Shown: piece by piece, positions 50,252 through 61,170 of the stretch
Layout: each line of letters starts with the position of its first letter
Numbering within the stretch: position 1 is the first letter of the stretch
From: Rhynochetos jubatus
Taxonomy: Eukaryota > Chordata > Aves > Eurypygiformes > Rhynochetidae
Reading direction: 5' to 3'
Length of the DNA stretch: 64,000 bases
Assembly (NCBI GenBank): GCA_027574665.1
Contig: CM050654.1
Span: forward strand, 9,728,142-9,792,141
Made by a program: the position numbers and the translations under genes
Notes under the pieces: model-generated
What the model saw: only the letters and a program-made list of their open reading frames with translations
What the model was told of the DNA's origin: nothing
Databases searched by the model: none

Positions 50252-52446
50252 ATTTAAAGTGCTCCAAAGAAAGCCAAAAGCCTAAGTTCATAGACTTTGG
50301 GGGTTAGAGAGGTGGTCCTGTCCATTTCCCTTATTAAACAGTACTCTTGACATAAAGTCAGCTGCTGAGTGTGTGGCGGGACCGACTTGTTGACACCAAG
50401 CTCTCAGTCTGAGGAACTGTGTTTCAGTAACCCTGTCACTGAGTGAAAGAATAATGCATGTTGGCATGACTATTACCACAGCTGGTAACTCGGTGCTTAG
50501 GTTGAAAACACTTTCACAGTCCACGGAAGTTGCAGACGTCTTGCTTCTCAGTGCAGTGGGAAAGGCTTGTCTGGGTAAAGGAAAGGCAGCACCTGGAACT
50601 TCTCTTGATTTATTGGAAGAAAGGCAAAATTTGGAGACTTATAAAAACTCTAATTTGTAACATTCTGTGGAAGTGGTTGTGAAATATTTGTCAAAAACAT
50701 TGAATAGTTTAAATGTTTTGTAAGTGTGGATAGGGAACTAGGAGCCTCTGGAAAATGGAATGTTTTGTTTAGCTCAGTGAAAGGAAGGTAAGCTAAAACT
50801 ATGTAGCAAGTTTTTATTGTCTTGAGCCGAGGATAAACAAAAACATTTGTTTAGCAATCTAGTGGTTAACAAAACCTTTCTCTTGGCTTGCTTATTTCAG
50901 TGGCAGCAATGTGCTTTAGAGCAAGTGCATATCATATCACTTGATTATAAATCCTAAAATCCATTGAAGCACCTCTGAGAAAGCATAGAGCTAAAGTCAG
51001 ATTAGGCTGAGTCAGTCTGTTGATGCTGCTGCTTTCCCAAAGGTTATCTTAAATCTGGCCCCAAGATTACTTTGAAGGAGCTATAGTACCATAGCAATAG
51101 TCCTCGCATGATTTCATAACTTTTCAAAACCAGATCACTAGTATGCAGTTCCCTTCTGATGTCCTTTGTGTATCTTTATCTCTCCAGTCTATGTAATATG
51201 CAAATACTATGTTTCAGGTACAGGTTTCTTGGATTTGGAATTATTGCTTTTGGCATTGTCTTTTAGGATGACTAAGGATGACTTTAGTTACTGCTGGTTA
51301 TCAGAAAGTCTATGTGTGTGTTCATGGCTTCATGGTGTTACTTCCTGACTCTGTCTCAGGCTGATGCTATGGTTCTCATTTTCTGCATGGTTGGGATGAA
51401 AAGCTGTTGTTCTTGACTTCCTTTCTAAAATAAAACGACGCGTGTGCAAGTCCTTAGCTTTCTTCCTTAGACTCTTTCACTACTTAGGCGAACTTGTTGA
51501 AAGGTCTTTTGCGCTGGGCAGACAGAGCTGAGACCGGAAAAAAGTGGGGGTGTAGAGGAGAAGAAATAATAATTAAAAAAAACAAACAAAAAAAACCCCC
51601 AAAAAAACCCCAAAGCATACCGGTTGCAAAAAGATCTTTTAGCCATAGAACAAATGGGAGGAGACAGATTCTTTCTTTCTGACAACAGCAACTCAAAATC
51701 TCTCTCAGGTATCTGCTGGGCTCTCTTTTTATCTCTGCACTTGAAACAAGACTACCTAATGGCTATCTCCTTCCACAGGGTGGGGCAAAGCCAGACCCAC
51801 TGGCAGAAAATGTTGTTGATAGGACTCATGACCAGTGCAACCCACAGAATCATTTTGTAGATACAGACTTATTTGAAGCAGATTTATTTAAGATGCTTAG
51901 AAACAAATTCTTTTGCTGATTTGCAACAGGCTTATATAGTATTTGGAATTCTGGAATTTAAAGACAAAGCTGGATTTATGTGCAAAGTCCTTTATTTAAA
52001 GAACACTGAATACTTGGACTCTTAAAGGTGTATTTAGTTTTAGTGTCTATCACTTGCTGAGTAAATGAAGAATGTAACACTGCTAAGTTACAGCAGAAAT
52101 TGCATGGAAAATGCAGAGACTCGCACAGAGCTATCTTTAGGGCCAGGATTAATCATTGACATTTTCAAAATGAGATGTTGACCAGTGCTGGAATTTAAAA
52201 ACTCCCCAGTGGTTGAACGTGTTCTAATTTCACAGTAGTGAAGCTAAAAGAAATGTTTCAACTGCCCTGTGTTGCTTTGCAGAGGGTTAGAATTTATTTT
52301 TACTGCAGCAGTTACGTACTGCAGTAGTAAACGGTAGGAGGTTCTAGAATGCATGACCTGGTTCAGCTGGATAGCGCTATTGACTTTTATTATTTTTTTT
52401 CAGTGCCACTGCTTTAGTTAATTTTAACTTAATTTTCTGATTCCTG
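50252..52446 (+). other. Presumed intron, part 14
   Basis: AT-rich unique DNA. An A/C-rich low-complexity tract (aaacaaacaaaaaaaaccccc and following) lies at 51573-51613. It makes Phe/Lys-rich frames on the two strands (51467-51696) that are not genes. A donor-like CAG|gtacag near 51220 follows an acceptor-like tatctctccag, enclosing only about 30 nt with an in-frame stop. Confidence 0.45.
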
Positions 52447-52492
52447 ATTAGCTCAGTGGTAAGTTGTCATTACAGCATTTGACTCCCTAAGG
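52447..52492 (+). repeat. tRNA-like segment, possible SINE or tRNA remnant
   Basis: The sequence TTAGCTCAGTGGTA (A-box-like) is followed after 12 nt by AGCATTTGACT. In vertebrate tRNA-Cys genes the blocks AGCTCAGTGGTA and GAGCATTTGACT are adjacent. No matching T-arm (GGTTCAAATCC) or acceptor stem follows, so this is not a functional tRNA gene. It may be a diverged tRNA-derived SINE or pseudogene, or coincidence. Confidence 0.25.
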
Positions 52493-52568
52493 ACATGATC
52501 TATAAGGCAGATTTTTCCGGTGTATGGTCACGATTCAGCTAATTTACTCATAATTTAAACAACAGTTG

Positions 52569-52624
52569 GTGTAATACCATGAAGTGGAATTTGAGATACT
52601 TGAAGTCCAAGAGTGTAATACCAT
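52569..52624 (+). repeat. Short direct repeat, period 44
   Basis: GTGTAATACCAT occurs at 52569-52580 and again at 52613-52624, followed by similar bases. Probably a degenerate local duplication. Confidence 0.7.
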
Positions 52625-55600
52625 AAATGAGTGTTTATGTTAAGTACTCTTTAGAGACCTGCAGGAGAGGCCAGTGGGACATGTAATGCCCCTTGAGTTC
52701 TTTTTTTAATAGGCATGTGAAGTTAAAATCTCAAGGAAGATTAAGAAAGCAGGTGTGCTTAATGCAGAACTGCCATTTAACATTTCACTGGGAAAGCATT
52801 GTTTCATCAAAATTGCCATAATATTTGTTTGCCCGCACTCTGTATTTGGCTTTATATTTTAATGGCCTATTCAAATAAATGAGCATAATAAAAATGTCTC
52901 CATACGGTTAGAGCAGGCTAATGAACTCTGACTTGTGCATTTACTGGCGTCTTGCAGTTCTTCGAAGTTTAGTGCTGAACTATGTTTAATCGCTTAAAAT
53001 AATTTTTATGAGATACAGAGTATTTGTCTCGATGTTAGCATCTAAATGATTTTTTTTCAAGCTGAGCTGCTGTCTCAGAATGCTGTATGGGGCGGCAGAT
53101 TGCAGGCAAATGAATTGGATTTGTGTCTTTCCTGATTGTTTTGGTGCAGCTCCTCTGTGGACTAAAGCGTGACTCTCACTTCACTCAAGAAAAGATCGTT
53201 ATTTACTGAAAGATTTCCTATGCACATTAATCCTGTGATTTCCAGTTCAGTACCACAGTGCAAACCAGTGTAGATGTTGGCAGAGATGTTCCTGGTCTTT
53301 TCCCACTTTCTAGTGCTTATTGTCAGCCCTTAACTTTTTGCTGGCATGTGGTAGGGGAAAACTTCAACATGGGTGTGTTTTGTGTTGTGGTTTTTTCCCC
53401 TGACAGAGTTGGCTGTGCAGGCATGCCCATGCTGGTGCAGGAGAACGGCCACATCAGAGTTTGGGGACACAAGGCAGTGAGGAAGATAACTGCTCCAAGA
53501 GTGCCCTGAATCAGATGTAAAACTATGGGTGTGACTAATGATAGTTTTGACTGAGCTAAGTGTGTTTGGCTGTGTTTCTGTGGTGTGGTTTTCAGCCATG
53601 TAGATGGGGAGTAGTTGAAGTGCGTTAGCAAAGTTTCTGAAAGAATCAGAAGCTACTGTCTAGGTTGTTTTTTTAAGTAGCTGTGCTTTAACATGATTAA
53701 GTCAGAATGACAAAACTTTATCTCATAGGGTGATAACTACATTGGTGGGTCATGGTCTGGGCCTGCATGTTTTAATAAGTAGTAACAACTGTATAATAAA
53801 TATATAAATTGGGAAGAGTAGACCATATTTGTGCAGTGTTCTGAGTGTGAGTAAAATATGTAAAGATGGTATTCAAATGGGAAGGTGGAGTTGTTATATA
53901 CTGGATTTTGGAAACCTTTCCTGTTTATCTTTTAGCCTACAAGAAAAGCAGTGAAATTTAGTTGCAATTACAAGGTGTTTGCCTGGCTGGGATTTTTGGG
54001 CTTTTTTAGTTGTGTGTTGATTTTTTTGATACAACGATGTATTCTGTTTTTAGGGGACATAACAAGTTCCATTGTACCAGTAAAAGTCTGTGTGCTCAGT
54101 ATGGTTGACCACGACCCGTTTATTTAAAGCTCTATTTATCCCCCTTGCTGTTTCTGCTAAGCTGCCACCATGCCTCCCTTCTGTCTGCTGCTGGATCTCT
54201 GCTTCCCCTTCCAAACAGCTGGACTGGCTTTATCACTGCTTTTAGTTGCCTCTCTTTATTGCCTGTGATGCTGGCAAGGAGCCAGCCAAGGCTGCAGCCA
54301 AATGATTAAGAATGCAAAATTACTTCCAGGTCTGTTTCACTGTACTACCTTGAGCTTCTTAAAACCCCCTCTATTACAGGTATCCTCCTGCCATTTGGGA
54401 GAGAGTGAGTCTTTATTAGAGGGCCTTTACACAGCTGAAATTTTGCAGATGGTGAAAATTCTGCCACATTTCTAATTTAATTCTTCTTCATAGGCAATTA
54501 TCCTTCTTTTTTAAACCTGTTTCTAAGTTGCATTATTTTTATTTTTAGTTCAGCATTAGGCTTTAGTGTCTCTGAAAGTCAAGCAGTTATGTAATTTTAA
54601 ATAATTTTTAGCTCAAACTTTTTGTGATGTTATTAAAATGAATGAGTGCATTGTAGTGCCTTTTGGCATAATATGTAAGGTCAAAATCTAATTGCCCTGT
54701 AGTTTAAGGTATGTTTGAGACATGCACTTCTAGCTGCTTTTCTCTGTTAATTTCAATAACTGTAAGAACTGAGGACTCACTTATGGAAGGAGTTCATCAG
54801 TACCAAGATCTTCTTAAGACCCTGCTGCGTCAGTACTCCAATCTTTGCTTTTTGCTGTAATCTAAATAAATACTCTGGTTGACATTGTGCAGGATATAAG
54901 GAATTAAATGGTTTCTCACCTAGCCATTCTCCGGTATGACCAGTGGAGATAGGTGTATTTTAAGTAGTTTCCAAAAAGGCTGCCAACACATGTAATCAGT
55001 GTTTAAAAAAGCAAACAAAAACTTAATGGATTTTGTTCTTGCCCTTGTGATTCTTCCCAGTCTTACCCCCACCCAAAAGTCAAAGATTGCTTGAACTGAT
55101 TTTGGAAGAAATCCCCATGTCTGTAGTTTGCCCATTAGTGATCCAAAAGATTCCTTGGGATAATAATATTCTGCTACTGAAATTACTCCTCAAAACTCCT
55201 TGCTTCCTTCCTTCCTGTGCTTACCTACCAAATACACAACATTCGACCTTATTGGGAATACATAAAGGCTATCACATTCTGCATTTATAGTTATACTTTT
55301 TGCTCTGTATATACTTTGTAGTATTTTTTATTCTTTGTAGTAGAAATGTAGACAGAGAAGTTACACAGCCCTGCTGTATCTAACCCTCAGTCCTGTTTTG
55401 AAGTGCAAATCTGTTCTTCCTTTACTTCTGAGTTTAGGTAAAGCTTTAAATTAAAAACCAGTCTCTCCATCTGTGGTAAGCAGCTCAGTGGCTTTGCATA
55501 GCAGATACTTATTAGGTTATTTTTTTTTAATCTGACACCTGTTACGTGATATGTGAAATGGAAAAAAGACTGCCCTGTAAACTTCCAAATGCCATCTGTG

Positions 55601-58600
55601 CCACTTCTCCCTTTCATTTATAAATCGCTTTATTTTTAAGGTATCTCTCTCACTAAAGCTAACATTCTTAACAAGTGTGAAGGGGGTTGAATTGTTTATA
55701 TCCTCCTGGAATGAAAAGATTGACTGCATTATTATTTGAATCGCTCTTGAAATATGGGAAGGATTACATTTCACATCTCCATGATTATGGATTTAGCATG
55801 CAAATAAGTAATTCTCTTGTTAAGCATCAAGGTATTGTACTGTAATTCATGTTGTATTTATTTTGTCTTTGTTTATATATTTGGCTTTCTATTTATAAAT
55901 CACTCACTGCCTGTAATTTTAATCTAGAACTGGAAAATTTACAGATTTGTTTATCATGTAATCGAAGTTACCAAGTTCTATGATTCTGGTCTTTTACAGA
56001 CAGAAAGACTATTATTAAATAAAAAAGTTAATGAACATAAAACTAGTAAAGTGCCTTTTCTTCCCCATTTGGATTTACTTCTCTTAGTCATAGGCTGCTG
56101 CTTCCTTTTCATCCTCGGTTTTAACTGTGGTGTACCAGTGGTACAAGCGGGGAGGCTGGAGCTACCCAAGAGTATCAAGGTCCTAGGTGTCTTAGAAGTT
56201 TTCATGGTTCTGTAACCTTATTTCCTGATTTTATTAACTTCATTTTGGTTCCTGGGACATTTTTACCTGCTCCTGAAATGGAAGTAAAAAGACCAACAAG
56301 CCTTACAAGTGTATGGAAAACAGTGTGAGCAACTATGTGTTGCTTCACCTAGCTGTTGTCTAGGCTGTAAATGACAGCCCAGTTATAACATTTTGAGGGG
56401 TTCTATGTAACTCTCTACTTTGACAGCCTGAGAACTTGACACGTGAGTTAGCTGTTAAAGAACAAAAACTTACACAGTTGGCTCACTAGACACATATACT
56501 AGTTAAAACCCCTCTTTTTTGCATTTTTAAGTGACTATCGAATTCAAGATGGAGGGAAAAATCCAACTGTATGAGACTTCTGAATAAATGTAATTCAATC
56601 TTGCTAGATTTAAAACAAAATCTAATTTAACAGACAGGAACCCTTAAAAATTTTGTTCTATTTCAAACCATTATTTTCAAAATAAGAAAATCATACTTGG
56701 AGAGCCATATAGATCATGTTTCAATGATGTAGAATAAAAGAAAATCAAAGCCTGGCAATGAAACATCATTACTGTTTTTTAACACTAAGGTATTTAAAAA
56801 AGTAAAATTGTCATAATTCTTATTAAGTTTGTAGCATCTAAAATAAAAGCTTTTTTAAGGGAACTTAGAAAATCAGAAGCATGAACATTACCTCACTGTA
56901 TTTTAAATTCATTTTTTTGACTTCTGATCTGCGGTTCATTGCTCTGTGGTGGGAAGCAGAGATTCTTTCACAGGTCACCCTCTGCATGCTGCCTTCATGC
57001 CTTCCTCTTCAAGAATGTTTTATTTTCCTGGCTGAATTTCGTCCTTTTTGCAGACCTACTGCCCCAAAAGTAACTCTCAGGCATGTCTGTTATCATGTGT
57101 TTATTCTGCCGTACTGGGACATTAATATGTAAGACTTAAACAGCATATCCGCTTGAGTGCCCCTCTGCCTCTGGCAGTGGTTGTGTCAGCTCAGAGCTGA
57201 GATGGCAGCCCTAAGGGGTGGCTGCAGTGTTGCGATGATCTATGAAGAGTACTCTGTTACCTTTGAATAAATTATACAGCTCAGTGCGTTGCAATTTTTT
57301 ATGACTATGACACTGTATGTTTTGTGAGTTGTCATTCACATACTGTTTCAACAGATTCCTGAACAAGTGTTCCTCTAAAACTGTCAGTCTTACGAGTCAG
57401 GTTTTTTTGTTCCCTCCACTGTGTATTTCGAAATTAAAACTTGTATCTGCATATTCTTCCACACCTCTGATTGTTTACTTCGTGGGTGCTGTGTGTTTGC
57501 GCACATGATGTTGCTGTTTTTAAAGCACTCTTTCAAAGCGCAGAGCATGTTTCCAGGTGCCTGGTTCCTACCATCTGATCCTGCACATTTTTTATATATG
57601 CTTTTAAGTACTGTCTGTCCAGTGTGTTCTGTCCTTTGCTGCTGATTAGTGGGAGAAATGTGTTCTCCTGAGTATCAGTCTCTGTCTTTGCTCTTGCATG
57701 TACAAAATGTAACTCTCTCTCCTATGAAGTTGGCAAGCCCTTATTATGTGATTATAGGAGGTGTCAAATGCTATGGTAATGGCAGATATATGAATATTTA
57801 GCAAGGTAGGCAAGCCAGGTGGCTTCCCCCTAAATTGCCATTGAGCTTAGACAAATGATTCAGTGCAGTTTAGTGAATTTCTGTTGGTCAGATAAGTGGT
57901 GTTAATTGTGCAGATATGGCTTCATGACAAAAACAAGATAAAAGTATTTTAACCTTGTGTTAAAGTGGTAATTTGTTAGTGTTTCAACTCAGTTGCGTGA
58001 CTTAAAGGCAAATTTATATTTTGTTATTTCTTTGGTTTGGAGAGTTGTAGATCTCGTTGCTCCTAAAAATACCCCAGATTGATAACATGATAAGGTTGGC
58101 TTTGTACTTGAAATACCACAAAATTGTATAGTTATGCAGTTTGGAATGCAGTAAATGTTAGCATAGAGTTTAGTGGTGGCTATCAGACAGCATTTGAGCT
58201 ATGTTTTTGGCCTTTACAGTGGTACTTTGTTCACACATTTTGATGCTACTGGGTAGGAATCTTTTCAAAAGCAGAAATGCAGCTGATGAATGGCTGCAGC
58301 AAAAGATGCACAGTTCTCTGACTAGAAGTCTATTGAATAAGTCTAGTTCTCAAAATCAAGTTTTTGACAGGGCAAGATAGCAGTGTCTGCTAGCAACTTT
58401 CCATTTATCAGTGATGAGGTTCTATACAGTCTGGTTACTGACTTTTGAGTCTGTACTAGTTTGAAACTGGTACAATACAGATAAGTTAAATGAAGTGTCA
58501 AAGGATTGCTTTGTATGGGTTAAAAAAAATGTCATTTTGAGTCTGGGATGAGAAGTGCAGATCTTCTAATGCAGTGAACTATCAATTTAAAATATTTCAA

Positions 58601-60490
58601 TCAACATATTGTAGTGAAACAGTCACAAAACAGGTAACACAGTAGACATAAATGTCACAAGTGAGGTTGTTAATCATACTGAGCAAAGCAAAGATTTTTG
58701 TTTCACATAACTGAACCTCTTTGGTGCTGGAGACCATGGAAACAGTGCCAGATTGCAGATGTGAAAAAAAAATTAACTGTCCTTCATGTGAGTTGGGAGG
58801 TTGAGTTGAAGGTGATATGTAGAGTGAATTCAGAGGAAAAGTGCTTATCTCAGGAAGAGCACCTTAGGGAAGAAGCATAGGGAAGTTTTACTGAGTTTGT
58901 GTGGATTTTTTTTTCTTTTTGCTGTAACTAATAAAAGGGAAAACCAAGAAAACTCTGAAAAGCAAATACCATCCTTTTCTTAGGAAACTAGGTAACAGGG
59001 CAGACCTGTGTTTGTACAGGCATTTAGACCAGTCCTGCAAGATCTTAAAACTGCCAACCTTTAAAATAATACAGTGGCAAAGTATTTGTGAAGATATCAT
59101 CTCCACTTCATGTCATGAAATAACAATAAAAAGACAAATAACCCCATATCACTACACTGAATGCAAATAGCAACAAATAGCTGAAGACAATTGTATGGTA
59201 AATTTATGATTATTTCCTAAATCAGGTAGTTGAGTGGAATTCAAGGTACAGTGGCAAATTGCTCCTTGTTTCATTCCAGACATTTGGAGGAGAAACTCCT
59301 TGGATATGAGTTACTTAAATGACAACTAAGAGTATCATTTGACAAAGAACTTTCTGAAGTGAACTAATCTATATTCATCAAAGCCTCAGCAAGACATATG
59401 AGATGCCAACAACATCGAAGGATTCATGAAGCTGGGATGGCTGGCTAGGACCATTTGAAAGACAGAATACCTACTGCTCTGAGGTATCCCAGAAGCATAG
59501 TCGGGAGAGTGAGCTTACTGCAGAGCTTCACTAGAATCCATTATGAGTGCGACAAATATGTTAAAATTCAGTGATTTGCAGTATTGTCATGGGCACAGTA
59601 ATCCTTACCTTGTTGGGGGTATGTGTGGAGAGACTGGTAGGGGTGTCATCCATTGCCTTTTATTGATCCTAGCAATGTTACTTTCATAACATGTGGAATG
59701 GGGCAAAAAAGATTAGTGAAGTTGACACCCTATCCTGTTTGTAGTTCCATTTTTCCCTTTCTCCTTTGAAACCTCCACTTGGCTGTCAGTTGATGAAACA
59801 GTAGTGAGTTACTCGGTTTGAAAAGTTACATTCTGGTTCTTTAGTAATGTTATGCTCCCTATAAATTAAAGGGGGAACTATCTACGCTTGTTGTAAAAAT
59901 TTGTCAAGAAACCATCTTCATTTTAATGTGCTGAGTAACTCCTAGAAAACATTTTCAGTTCAGAGAAATCCTTGAACAGGAATGTGCAAGTCCTGGGTTT
60001 TAGTGCAGCTGTCAAATCTTCCAATGACATTGGGAGGCCATGAATTGTCCCTCTGTCTCAATTTATGCATCTATGAGATGGAATGGTAACAATCTCATAG
60101 GAGTACTTGTAAACTTTACCTAATGTCAATGGGTGCCTCTACAGCCTTTGCTGAAAGATTTCATAAATGCTAAGTAGTGCTATGGGAGAGAAAGCAGATT
60201 CCCCCCTATTAACAACTACTACCTTCCTTTGTTATACTAATTTTAGCTCCAAGGTTATTTTGACCAAAAGAAGAAATAATTATTGACTTATTTGTTCTGA
60301 CTTTTCTTTCTTGTATCCTGGGGAAGGGGGCATGGGGGTGGCTTATGAAACTCTCTGGAGAATTTGAAGGAAATTCAGGGGCTTGATTCATCTGCTTTAA
60401 TTTAAGGTTGCTTTCAAATCACATTTTTTCTTCTGGCTGCTTATTAAGTCCTGCTGTTTGGTTATGTATATGGATTGTAAGTTATGGCTG
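52625..60490 (+). other. Presumed intron, part 15
   Basis: About 8 kb of AT-rich unique DNA. Several blocks have the look of conserved noncoding elements (for example 55780-55960 with an octamer ATGCAAAT at 55798-55805 next to AAGTAATT, and 57700-57950), but conservation cannot be tested here. A perfect-Kozak small ORF at 54170-54268 is listed separately. Minus frames at 53323-53631 lack any domain. No retroelement was recognised before the LTR at 60491. Confidence 0.4.
54170..54268 (+). CDS. Perfect-Kozak small ORF, 32 codons (doubtful)
   Basis: The start sits in GCCACCATGC, an optimal vertebrate Kozak context, in a patch with higher GC than its surroundings. The 32-residue frame is hydrophobic toward its C terminus (AGLALSLLLVASLYC), like a signal peptide or single membrane segment, and stops at TGA 54266-54268. 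A TATTTAAAG motif lies at 54121-54129. No splice or polyadenylation signal makes it a gene and no homologue is recognised, so translation is speculative. Confidence 0.1.
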   Translation: MPPFCLLLDLCFPFQTAGLALSLLLVASLYCL

Positions 60491-61170
60491 TGTTGTGGTT
60501 TAGCCTCAGTCAGCAACTAAGCACAACACAACCGCTTGCTTACCTCCTCCCTGCCTAAGTGGGATGGGGGAAAGAATCAGAGGAAAAAGATAAAAGAACT
60601 CATGGGTTGAGATAAGAACAGCTTAATAATTAAAAAGAAATTACTAAATTACTTAACTAATGATGATGATACTACTACTACTATGTAATGAAAATACTAC
60701 TACTACTAGTGATAATGTGTAATGAAAAAAAGGAAGAGGGGGGAAAAAAAACCAAACAATGACAGATACAACTGCTCACCACCAGCCAAATGACACCCAG
60801 CCAGTCCCCAAGCAGTGATTGCCCTTTCTGGTCACCTTACCCAGCTTACATACCAAGTGTGATGTTTGATGGCATGAAATGTGCCTTTGGTTGGTTTGGG
60901 TCAGCTGTCTGCTCTGTCTCCTCCCGGTGTCTCCTTTACAAGAAGGACAGGGAGAGTATGAGAAACTGAACAAGTCCTTAGTTTAATATAAACATTACTT
61001 GACAACAACTAAAAACACCGGTATATTGTCACCAGTCTTCTCAGCACAGATTCAAAACACAGTCACACTAAAAACATCAGTGTGCTATCAACATTCTCAA
61101 CACAAATCCAAAACATAGCCTCCTACTAGCTACTGTGAAATAATTAACTGTCCCAGCCAAAGCCAGCACA
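60491..61170 (-). mobile_element. Solo LTR of the same avian ERV family (antisense)
   Basis: About 680 bp in reverse orientation. The + strand begins TGTTGTGGTTTAGCCTCAGT and ends TTAACTGTCCCAGCCAAAGC + CAGCACA, the reverse complement of the ends of the LTR at 5008-5563. Shared internal landmarks, read on +, include GGGTTGAGATAAGAACAGCT (reverse of the U5 CTGT.TTTATCTCAACCC block) and CTCACCACCAGCC near 60775. The U3 TATA region has decayed to TATGTAA. It carries a TGA/TAC trinucleotide expansion (60660-60710). Terminal TG…CA is intact, and the flanks GGCTG (left) and GACTG (right) differ at one base, a possible decayed 5-bp target-site duplication. No internal viral genes adjoin it. Confidence 0.85.
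60660..60709 (+). repeat. Trinucleotide microsatellite inside the LTR
   Basis: ATGATGATGATACTACTACT and, after TGTAATGAAAA-type spacer, a second TACTACTACTACTAG block. The TGTAATGAAAA unit itself recurs at about 60717-60727, so the block was partly duplicated. This accounts for part of the extra length of this LTR copy. Confidence 0.85.

Noticed and set aside
51467..51696. Phe-rich minus frames and a Lys-rich plus frame
   Set aside because: They are created by the A/C-rich low-complexity tract at 51573-51613.
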